64,000 bases of DNA from Symsagittifera roscoffensis (lineage: Eukaryota; Xenacoelomorpha; Acoela; Convolutidae). Below the pieces are notes generated by a model. That model did not search any database. It was given only the letters and a program-made list of their open reading frames with translations, and was not told the DNA's origin. Shown here in pieces: positions 11,520 through 21,200 of this stretch. Made by a program: the position numbers and the translations under genes. Location: positions 75,820,349 through 75,884,348 of the forward strand of contig NC_087062.1 in the NCBI RefSeq assembly GCF_963678635.1, written 5' to 3'. Position 1 is the stretch's first letter, and each line of letters starts with the position of its first letter.

Positions 11520-12830
11520 AGTTTACTCTGACAGAACCCAATTACAGGGTTGGTAATTTCACATTTTGAAAAGATTTTCATTCAAGTTTTAAATCAAATT
11601 TAAGTTTTCTGAATTTTTTTTTGAAAAATCATTTAAACCGTCATATCTCGAAAACTACAGGGATTTGAGCAGTCATTGTATAAGGCATCATTCGCAACTC
11701 CTGGGAATGCCTTGACAGAGCCTCACTATAGAGATTGGAACTTAAGCTTTGTGAAAACTTTAAAATCTAAATTAAATAAAAATTTTAAAATTAAGTTTTA
11801 AAAAAGTTATAACAAACGTCACTTTTCGGAAATTAAAAGCATTTGAGCAGGCACATTTGGATGCAAGATTTTCAATTTGGAACACCTGAGAGTACCCTCA
11901 CAGTACCCAACTACATGGTTGAGAAACTCAATTCTTTTGAATTTTTTAAAATCTAAGTTTTCTGAAAAACTAAAAAGAAATCATAAACACGTCATATCTT
12001 GAAAACTACCAGGAGTTGATTCGTTATACTTGGCGGCAAGATTAGCAACCGCTGAGAACACTCAGACATCCCCCAATTACATGTTAGAAATTTTAAATTT
12101 GAGAAAAAATAAAATTGAAGTTTTCTGAAACTTTTTTGAAAAATCACAAAAAACCTCAATACTCGAAAACTACCAGAAGTTAAGCAGTCGTATTTGGAGG
12201 CATAATTCACAACTCCTGGAAATATTCTGACAAAGCCTCATTATAGAGCTTGTAATTTAATATATGAGATATTTATGTCTAAATTCTTTAAAAAAAAAGT
12301 CATAACAAACATCACCTCTCGGCAACTGAGAGCATTTCAGCAGTTGCATTTGGATGCAAGATTTTCAATTTGCAACAACTGAGAGTACCCTCACAGAACC
12401 CAACTACAGGGGTTGAGAAATTCATTTCTTTAAAATTTTTAAAATCTAAATTTTCTGAAAACCTCAAAAGAAATCATAAAACACGTCATATCTCGAAAAC
12501 TACAACGATTCGAGTAGTCGTGTTCGGAGGCACAATTCGCAATCGTTGCATAAACTCTGACAGCATCCAGCTACAGGGTTGGAAAATTCAAGTTTTGTAA
12601 AAAAAAATTCTAATTAGAGCTTACAGAAAATTTTTATAAAAAATCAAAAAAATCGTCGTATCTCGTACACTTATAGGATTTGGGCATTCATAACTGGAGG
12701 CCAAATTTGCAGCCCCTGAGGGAACCCTGGTAGCATTCCCTATTTTGTTCCTTATTTTAAACTCGGTGAAACAAACACTGAAATCAAACTGGATAATCGA
12801 AACAAAACTCTTAAACACTGCATTACACGA
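11520..12830. repeat. Satellite array, 155-178 bp units with trimer higher-order structure
   Basis: A core resembling CGTCATATCTCGAAAACTAC recurs at about 11,639, 11,817, 11,990, 12,154, 12,310, 12,484 and 12,654, that is every 156-178 bp. Each unit then carries a GAGCAG-type box, a region ending in CTGACAGA-CC-A-TACAGGGTT, and an AT-rich tail. Units 2 and 5 share GCATTTGGATGCAAGATTTT, units 1 and 4 share CAACTCCTGG-AAT, and units 3 and 6 resemble each other. This implies a three-unit super-repeat of about 500 bp. It sits directly upstream of the PTPA-like gene. Confidence 0.8.
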
Positions 12831-12889
12831 TATAGCTTAAGCGTGAAAAAAGTCTTTTGTTAACCTTGCAAGAGGAGCGCGGTCTGATT

Positions 12890-13080
12890 GTAGACAACCG
12901 CGTATTCTTACTCGTCAGTATGCAGACAAATGCCAAATTAACCAATCAGAATTGTGATGAGAAAGCAAACTTACGATCCAAATTATAATGAATTATTCAT
13001 TTCTTCCTGGACTCGATTCTGATTGGTCAAAACAGTATTTGTCTGCATGCTTATGAGTCTGAATCCGCAGTTGTCTGAAT
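12890..13080. mobile_element. Fold-back MITE with long terminal inverted repeats
   Basis: The arm at 12,890-12,972 (containing GTATGCAGACAAAT and ACCAATCAGAAT) is the imperfect inverse of the arm at about 13,012-13,080 (containing ATTCTGATTGGT and ATTTGTCTGCATGC). The arms are about 65-70 bp around a short AT-rich loop and contain no ORF. Superfamily is unknown, and target duplications are not clear by eye. Confidence 0.65.
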
Positions 13081-13196
13081 ACTTCTACATAATCTATTAA
13101 TACCATCCAGTTAATCGCAGATATTCGCTCTGTCACACGAACTTCTGATTCCATGAAGTTTTATTGTAATCAAATTAAATCCAAGCTCCAAACAAG

Positions 13197-13773
13197 TGTG
13201 CCAGTCCGTCATATTTGGAAGTTTGACCTTGCGGAAAACGAACTACGTAATTTTGGGAGGAAATTTAATTTTTCAAAAATTCGAATTGAGCCTGTCATGC
13301 TCAACTTTCTCGCGAAAACTGAAAAATAAATAGAAGATCAGAACAACCGGTTTACAATCGCGGGAAAGTACTTGAAAAAGCAGCGGGAAATTGCTATTCG
13401 CAATTTCCAGATACAAAACAAACGCGCGTAGAGCCGTCCTATCCTGAAATAGGAGAAAGAGTGATTACAAAAGAAGAGTATATCGATTCGAGCTGAACCA
13501 GAGTGAACCCTCAGTGGAAAGGTGGACAGCTGGGGTGTCCCAATGGTCCAATCCCAAAACATATTTCTCAAGTCAAAACTCATCTACTTTGTTGGAGTTC
13601 GTTAATTACAAACTTCTTGAGTTAAAACTTAATCCCCTTTAATGCTAGAGTTGCTGATTAATTTAGTTACTCCAATTCTTGAGTGTGCTGGTATGTGAGT
13701 ACCCAATTTAGTTTTCTTGAGTGTGTTTTATCATTGTTATGTTGAGGTAAGGAGAGTTTTAAGTTAATCCATC
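13197..13773 (+). repeat. Element B 5' LTR, first part (interrupted by element A)
   Basis: Begins TGTGCCAGTCCGTCAT and follows the LTR of element A with clear divergence, then stops at GTTAATCCATC exactly where the 5' LTR of A begins. The missing remainder resumes at 36,874 after A. Together the two parts form one LTR of about 0.9 kb. A splice-donor-like GAG/GTAAGG is present (GT at 13,747). Confidence 0.9.
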
Positions 13774-14677
13774 TGTGCCATTCGGTCATATTTGGAAGTT
13801 TGACCTTGAGAGAAGCAAAAAGCACTTAATTTTGGAGTGAAATTTAGTTTTTCAAAATTTCGAATGGAACCTGTCATGCACGATTTTCTCGCGATAACTG
13901 AAAATCAGAAAAGAGAAGTCAGAACGATCGAGTGACAATCGCGGGAAAGTTGCTAGAAAAATCAGTGGGAAATTGCTATTCGCAATTTCAGTAGCAATAA
14001 TAATCGAGAGTAGAGCTGTCCCATCTAAAACAGAGACGAGCGCATTCCTACGAACTGGATTGTTGTGATTGGAGTATTTTTCTAAACTGGACTAGAGTGA
14101 ACCTTCGGTGGAAAGGTGGACAGCTAGAGTGTCCCAATGGTTCACGAGAACTTACAGTCTAGAGTGAAAACTTGTTCTTGTTATTAAAACTGACTAACAT
14201 TAAACTCATTTTAGTTACTTTATTGATTCTTGAGTTGCTCACCGACTTATTTACTTCCTGGTTCTTGAGCGTGCTACAAGGTGAGTACTAATTTAAATTT
14301 CTAGAGTGTGTTTTATAATTGTTATGTTGAGGTAAGGCGAGTTTTAGGTTGATCCATCTGAAATGGATCAAAGTTCCACTGTCTGATAAAAAGTAACTTA
14401 ACGGATTGTTCCAACCCGGTTTTTAACGGCGTTCATGTATTTTGGGTATCTAGAGACCTAAGTATGGGGACGTTTCTAATTCTAGAGTGGGGGTATATTT
14501 TAGTAGTAGCCTTTAAGCTGTAACGGGTCGTAGTCTCATGTCACAAGCGAACCGAATTGGCTCCGACTGATTTGAGTTACAAAAACACAAGAGATAGTGT
14601 CCCTGACTCTTGAGCCAATGGTTATAGGGCCTATTTTTCTTAAGCCTCATGTGTGACTGCAGTAGACGAATGTTACA
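13774..14677 (+). repeat. Element A 5' LTR (904 bp)
   Basis: Starts TGTGCCATTCGG and ends GACGAATGTTACA, with TG...CA termini as for Metaviridae. It matches the copy at 35,970-36,873 along its full length without length change. It should hold the promoter and polyadenylation signals; I cannot place the transcription start. A conserved donor-like motif lies near its middle. Confidence 0.93.
14327..14340 (+). promoter_or_regulatory. Candidate splice donor in the 5' LTR
   Basis: GTTGAG/GTAAGG with GT at 14,332-14,333. The same motif is kept in all three full LTR copies visible here (A 5', A 3', B 5'). A second donor-like AAG/GTGAGT sits at 14,278-14,285, but its exon-side G is private to this LTR. 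Use of either would need transcription to start upstream within the LTR. Confidence 0.35.
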
Positions 14678-14688
14678 TAGTGTTTTTA

Positions 14689-14706
14689 TGGCGCTCCTGG
14701 GTGTTT
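14689..14706 (+). other. Element A putative tRNA primer-binding site
   Basis: TGGCGCTCCTGGGTGTTT begins 12 nt after the LTR end; TGG is the complement of a tRNA 3' CCA. The same string follows the 5' LTR of element B at 37,208. I cannot name the tRNA: the bases past the acceptor stem do not fit a T arm clearly. Strand-transfer priming at this site is inferred from position and conservation. Confidence 0.55.
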
Positions 14707-15129
14707 ACGACATCAAGACTACGGAGTCGAACCCACTTGAGACAGCTTCGGGCTGAATGCCTATTCTAGAGTACCGGCGGTACGGTTCGACAGGAACGTG
14801 CAAACCTTCCGGTTGTACCGTGATAGCTTTTTAAGAAAAATCAAGAAAACTTCCTGGTACGCTCTCCGAACGAGGCTTAGCTAACCGAGTAAAAGGGGGC
14901 AACTAGGGGGACAAAAATACGAGCAAAAAGACAAAAAGCGAAACAAAAACCATAAAACGAAAAAAGACAGTGACTTTGACACCAGATTAGTTGGATCAAA
15001 CCTTTATATTAATTAAATAGTATACCCATACTGTTTTACAAGTTCGATCGTTTCGATCAACCTAGCAATTTAACCCAGTAACCTCAATAAAGTGCCCGAG
15101 TGTGGGGCGTTGTCAAGGGTTTTTAGATA

Positions 15130-15345
15130 GCTTGGAACTTAGCTGGACAACAAGGAGACTTGACTGGAAGAGGTGACCAGCCGAGTGGGAAAGTGGTTCA
15201 GGAGCACTTGAGCTGAACCAATAGGAGACTTGACTGGAAGAGGTGACCAGCCGAGTGGGAAAGTGGTTCAGGAGCACTTGAGCTGAACCAATAGGAGACT
15301 GGACTGGAAGAGGTGACCAGTCGAGTGGGAAAGTAGCCAAGAGGG
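15130..15345 (+). repeat. Element A leader: three 70-bp direct repeats
   Basis: GAGACT-GACTGGAAGAGGTGACCAG recurs at 15,155, 15,225 and 15,295, each followed by CGAGTGGGAAAGTGGTTCA or a variant. Element B has three 69-70 bp copies at the corresponding place. The block lies in the untranslated leader between the primer site and ORF1. Confidence 0.85.
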
Positions 15346-16226
15346 ATTTGGCAGTTCTCGAGTTCTCAAGTTGGGCAGAACGGGTATCGTTAAAACTCAT
15401 ACTACATTATAGGAAATAAGTGTAAAATTGGATAAGCGATATCCCCCGGTTTTGAGAAACGTTTTTACTTGAGCAGGCCTGGAGACAGGTGTACGGTTTT
15501 CTCTTGAGAGGTTTAGCACCCGGCGCTTAAGGTGATTTTAGGTTTAAGAAGGGGGGCTAAAAAGGGGGGAGGTTAGAAGGGGGGCTGGTTAAGTTAGAGG
15601 TTGGCGGTTGTAAATTGTAAAAAGGGGAGAAATTAGAGTAACTAATTGGTCGACATCGTTGATTTAGTTACATTAGTCATTTACACGCGTTGGTCATAGG
15701 AAACGGATATCCAAAATTGGAATTAGGTTAAGGTAGGTACCCTGGTCGCATCGGTAGGGGGAAACGGACATAGACAGTTTTTGTGATACCCCATAAGATC
15801 GCTAGCAGGGGGGAAGGAAACGCGTGGCAATTAGGTACCAGACATTTTTTCGATAGAAGGTAGACATTTGTCACCTTTGAATTTTAGGTGGGCTCATCTT
15901 TCCGTTTTTATTACTTTTTCTGGATTGGATTTTTTGTTGCATTTTGGGGTGGATTTGTGTTTAGTTTGTATACAAACAGGTGATCACAAGATACCTGCGC
16001 ACAGTTTTTGGTCTCAAGTTGCTTGGAACATTGAAATAGAGGTAACTAAAAAGAAATAAGAAAAAAGGGAGGTCAGCATTTGGCTTTTAAGAGAGGGTTT
16101 TTGGGGAAATTTTACTAGAGCTTGAGTGGTGGTACAAGGTACAGTGAATCAAGAAGTCCCCATAACAAAGAAGAGAGAAGCCCCACCGCTCAGACACTTG
16201 TCAACAGCCTTGGGACAGTGCCAAAG
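15346..16226 (+). other. Element A leader, unique part
   Basis: About 0.9 kb of leader with several short G runs and no convincing coding frame. It aligns with 37,870-38,750 of element B, including the string GTGATACCCCATAAGATCGC. It probably holds packaging or translation signals, but no specific site can be named. Confidence 0.6.
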
Positions 16227-17060
16227 AAGTCCTGGGACAGTGTTGGACCAGAACAGTCTTGATACAGTCTTGGGACAGTGGTCTTGGGACAGTGGGCTTG
16301 GGACAGGGTCTTGGGACAGTGGTCTTGGGACAGTGGTCTTGGGACAGGGTCTTGGGACAGTGGTCTTGGGACAGTGGTCTTGGGACAGTGGTCTTGGGAC
16401 AGTGGTCTTGGGACAGTGGTCTTGGGACAGTGGTCTTGGGACAGTGGTCTTGGGACAGTGGTCTTGGGACAGTGGTCTTGGGACAGTGGTCTTGGGACAG
16501 TGGTCTTGGGACAAGGGTCTTGGGACAGTGGTCTTGGGACAAGGGTCTTGGGACAGGGTCTTGGGATAGGGTCTTGGGACGAGGGTCCTGGGACAGTGGT
16601 CTTGGGACAGTAGTCTTGGGACACTAGCCTTGGGATAGTAGTCTTGGGACAGTAGTCTTGGGACACTAGCCTTGGGACAGTAGTCTTGGGACACTAGCCT
16701 TTGGACACTAGCCTTGGGACAGTAGTCTTGGGACACTAGCCTTGGGACACTAGCCTTGGGACAGTAGTCTTGGGACACTAGCCTTGGGACACTAGCCTTG
16801 GGACAGTAGTCTTGGGACACTAGCCTTGGGACACTAGCCTTGGGACAGTAGTCTTGGGACACTAGCCTTGGGACAGTAGTCTTGGGACACTAGCCTTGGG
16901 ACAGTAGTCTTGGGACACTAGCCTTGGGACACTAGCCTTGGGACAGTAGTCCTGGGACACTAGCCTTGGGACACTAGCCTTGGGACAGTTGTCTTGGGAC
17001 ACTAGCCTTGGGACACTAGCCTTGGGACACTACTCTCAGGTCAGGGGTCTTGGGACACTG
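16227..17060 (+). repeat. Element A minisatellite with CTTGGGACA core (14-bp unit)
   Basis: First block (about 16,265-16,610): some twenty-five copies of the 14-bp unit GTCTTGGGACAGTG. Second block (to about 17,040): a 28-bp dimer TAGTCTTGGGACAC + TAGCCTTGGGACAG, with one or two monomers in a row. Degenerate units flank both sides and run on as spaced GGGACAGTA words almost to ORF1. The array makes all six frames open for up to 237 codons; these are repeat artefacts, not genes. Confidence 0.93.
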
Positions 17061-17329
17061 ACGGAGTACTGGGACATTACCGAACAGTCTTGGGACAGTA
17101 AAAGGAAGCCTGGGACGGTACGAAGAAGAGTAGGGACGGTAACTGGAAGTCTAAGGACAGTATAAAAATTGAAGTAAAATTACAACTGGAATTTTAGAGA
17201 ACTGGAACAAGGTTTTTATCACGTTGTATATTTTCTTTTAAGAATTTGTTTCCACAAATTTTTTTTATTCTTAGAATAGAATTGTATATAAAATAATATT
17301 GTAAATAAGAGCAATTGTAAATAGAAATA

Positions 17330-18181
17330 ATGAGACGGAGTAGGGTACCGGTGCTTGAAAAAAGGTCAAGTGGATCAAACACGAAATATAACTCGTCGCT
17401 GCGTGGAACAACATCAAGGGGCCCAGGCAAAACAAGAAATAACTTTTCAGTTAGCATGGTCAGCACGAGGAGTGGCACCGAGAGCAAGACGCGAGAAGAT
17501 GCGAGGGAAAAAGAGGTGGAGCCTACAATCGAAATCGACCTAGAGACACCAGACCAGAGCGTAGATGAACTAGAGAAAAAGACGACGGAGTCAACTCCAA
17601 TGCCCAATGCAGAAGAACCAAACCCGAAACCCATAGAGTTCTCACCAATAGACGATGTGGAAGACGCAATAGGCAACACCGAAGAAACGGTGAAAGAAGA
17701 CTCTCAAGTAAAAAAGACATCTTTTACAGAAAGGTTGGCGATGATGGTCGGAATAAAAACGAAAGAGAACGTGACTGAGGAACCAAAAGCTGAAAGAGCA
17801 CGAACATTTGGGACAGTGAGCACGAAGACGACAGAAGCCAATCCGAGAGAGGAACAAACTAAAGCAGAAGCAACGGCCGAAGAAAGACCAACGGCTGACC
17901 ATGAAGAGGCTACTCTTGAGCTAGGTGACTTGATGGCAAAACTGAATCAGATCGACAAAAATCTGAAGCACAGCGAAGAGGACAGAGAAGTGATAAGAAA
18001 AGAATTAAGATACAACAAACACGAGTATCTGGATAGTTATTTTAACCTGGCTAAGGCAACAGACGAGAGACTCAAGGAGATGACAGATAAGGTAGAAGCC
18101 ACCAATAAAGAACGAGAAGAGAACATCAAAAAAGATTTGCAACAGTTGAAAACCGATATGATGATGTCAACAGCCAAATAG
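17330..18181 (+). CDS. Element A ORF1: coiled-coil Gag-leader protein, unknown function
   Basis: 283 aa, starting MRRSRVP after the leader. The first half is rich in Lys, Glu, Thr and Ser and looks disordered. Residues about 195-275 (DLMAKLNQIDKNLKHSEEDR onward) are charged with heptad-like Leu/Ile spacing, a probable coiled coil. It ends with TAG at 18,179-18,181, while the Gag-Pol frame (-1 relative) is open from 18,109, a 73-nt overlap. In element B the homologous region is in the same frame as Gag-Pol but stopped by TAA. So ORF1 is probably the N-terminal part of Gag, either joined by recoding or split here by a 1-nt deletion. No known domain is recognised. Confidence 0.75.
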   Translation: MRRSRVPVLEKRSSGSNTKYNSSLRGTTSRGPGKTRNNFSVSMVSTRSGTESKTREDAREKEVEPTIEIDLETPDQSVDELEKKTTESTPMPNAEEPNPKPIEFSPIDDVEDAIGNTEETVKEDSQVKKTSFTERLAMMVGIKTKENVTEEPKAERARTFGTVSTKTTEANPREEQTKAEATAEERPTADHEEATLELGDLMAKLNQIDKNLKHSEEDREVIRKELRYNKHEYLDSYFNLAKATDERLKEMTDKVEATNKEREENIKKDLQQLKTDMMMSTAK

Positions 18182-18207
18182 GTAGCCTGGAAAAGAGGCT
18201 GGACACA

Positions 18208-21200
18208 ATGAGCAAGAATCAGGCCGAAAGGTCAGGTGCAATACAGACGAAATTGGATGCAATCTTGAGAAATTCTACCTCACAAGAAAGACCGGCAGCG
18301 GATCGCACGCAAGGCACCAGAGTTGACTTTGTGGAACCACAAAGGGGCAAACGGCAATCGACACCGTTGCCCTTAACCCGGAATACGGTGAGCATAGCAC
18401 CAACGGCTGATAAAACAATCATGAAAAGTGGGAATTCAAACACAACCAGTGGTCCGGGGGACTCAACAGCTAGCAGCAACGCAGGTCCGGATGCCATGAC
18501 ATGGGCAAGCACTTGGGAGATGATGAACAGGACTCTAGAGGCCTTCGCCACGAGGAACACTAACTCGAGCGATAGGAGAGACGGAAAATCAAGGAAAACT
18601 TTCAAGAAGCCAAAAGAATTCAAAGACGACTCAGATGGATGCATTGACACGTGGGTGGAAGTGATGAGATTACATCTAGAACAAGATAACTTAAATGATG
18701 AAAGGCAAGCATGCACAGCCATACTCAGTAACCTGGAAGGCACGGCATTGAAATGCGTGGTTGCAAAGAAAGAAGAAGAACGCGATACCGCGGACAAGAT
18801 CTTCGAGATATTGCTGAATCGATTCGGGTCAGGCATGAAGGGTCACCAAGCGATGATGCGATTTGAAAAGAGAAGGCAGAGGGACGACGAGTCAATAGAT
18901 CGGTTCCTAGATGATCTCGAGAGCTTGAGAAGAAGGAGTGACCCAGAGGAGTCGACAAACAGAAGAAACTTTAGCATTGCCTCGAAGTTTATCGATGGGG
19001 TAAAAAGTGACGAGTTAAGGACAATGTTAGCAACATACTACACATTGTCGAAAGACAGCGCACCAACCCCAGAAGAAATGAGACAGAAATCAAGGGAATA
19101 CATGCTGATGAAACCCAAGAAATACTCATATACAGAAAACAGGAACACGCAAGGGGGAAGTCAACCCCAGAGGTCGTCATGGTACAAGCCTAGAGACGAC
19201 ATGGACAAGCGCAGATCATGCGCGAACTGCGGGTCGGCGGATCACCACGTGGCTGACTGCACAAAATACAAACAAGGCATGAAGAGTCTAGGATATGCAC
19301 CAGATGAGGAGGACATGAGCCAGATGGAGGAACACGAGTACTATAGTGGCTTAATCATCAAGATAGGCGCAAGATGCTTCTTCTGTAACCAGGAGGGGCA
19401 CTTCAGAATGGATTGTCCCTTGTTCTGGGAAGCGGTCAAGGACCAGAGTCACCCCAAACATAAGTTTGCATTAGCGGCAGTGCAGAATCAGCGGAATAGA
19501 CAAAACGAGTTTGAATCTAGGAACTTAGGAGCACCAAGCACGGAATTGCCGACGAAAACAGTGAAAGCTGTAACACATGTTAATGGTGCGATAGAGTCCG
19601 CGGCTGGGAACTCGCTAGAGATAAACTATGAGAAAGCGGCGACGGAAGCAATTGCCAAAGTAAAACAGGATCTGGCTGCGAAAGAAATAGAGCAACGACT
19701 AAAGCTGGAGATCGAAAGACAGAATTTCAACGAAGCATTAACCGCATCGAACCAAACACCAGAGGCTGTACCGGGCTCAACAAAGACGGGGAATTGTAAC
19801 ACTGTAAAAATGGTGACAGGAAAGCCATTCGGCATATCGAAAATTGGGGCTAGAATAATGTCGATAATCACAGTGGGCGGCCACGAGGTAACCAGAAACT
19901 TGAGCGAACCGAGCGACCAGACGATAATGCACATTGATGTGTACGCAGATTACATGAGCTGTATAAGCCCTCAAACGACTTCTAGAGCCTTGAGAGCACT
20001 ACTCATGAGAGGGGGCAGCAAGTCGCTACGTGTTGATAGCAGATATACTGAAGCTTATGGTCCACACGAGGTGATGCTAAATATAGATGGGATTAACATC
20101 TATACCAAGACGATGATAACATGTGACGAAGACCTAATTGGACAAATCTACGTAGGGAAAGAAGAATTGAAAGTGAGATCGATTGGACACTGCGCCATGC
20201 TTGAAGAAGATGCAATGCACATCGGGACGGAGGCAGATGTGACAGGGCACGTGCTGGATATAAGTGGCAAAAAGACTCAGTTGCGTGGGTTGCTTGACAC
20301 GGAAGCAGTCTTGAGCGTCATACCAATCGAAACTTGGGAGAGGATGGGCTTTGACAAAGGTGACTTGATAGACTCGAGAATACGGCTGTCGGCTGCAAAC
20401 AAAGGGGCCCTTCGGGTGCTGGGCAGGACGCCGATAATAGCCCTCAATTTGGGGGAACGTAACCTGTGGATGAGCTTTATCGTGGTAGAAAACCTAGATG
20501 AATCTGACCAATTCATTTTGGGCAGAGAATTCATCAGGAATTTCGACGTAACGATTGATCTAAATAACGCAATGTTCAGGATACGGAACCCGGATAGGAG
20601 GTACGCAATCAAACCGGTAAATTTAATAATGGCAAATGAAAACAAAGCACTGGTATTCTTGAGTAGGAGGGTGAGGCTAAAAGCTAATGAAGCGGCAATC
20701 GTAAGTTTGAGGATGAAAAATTACAATGAACTAAGTGACAACAAGCAAGTGTGCATAGTTCCGAATCCTAATAGTCAAAGTGCTGCTGTTTTAGGAAGAT
20801 CATTTTCGATAACGAAGAGCGGCCTCTGCGTCAGTGTCTTGTTGAATACCCTTGATATACCGATCACGATACAGAGAGGGAGGAAACTGGGATATGCTTT
20901 ACCGGTTAAAACTCGATATGAAACAATTGAGAACTCAAAACAAAATGAAGTTGTTGATTGCCCCAATCACAGGGACAAAATTTGTATCTTGAGACGATTG
21001 CAGAAAATAAAAGATTCTTCAGGTCTTATTAAATCACTTAAGTCAGAAACGGATGATGGTCTTTCGAGCTGTTCGAACTTTCCAGAGCGACCCACACTAG
21101 ATGAAATGCAAAATGAAAAACCGGTCCTGCCGGAGATTGAACATTTGAGGGGCAAACTGAAAGATGAACAGCTCGAAGCCATCAAGGACGTACTAGAGCG

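Noticed and set aside
16126-16862. Open frames of up to 237 codons on both strands in the leader of A
   Set aside because: They are produced by a 14-bp repeat unit without stop codons in any frame; the peptides are monotonous and have no start or codon features.
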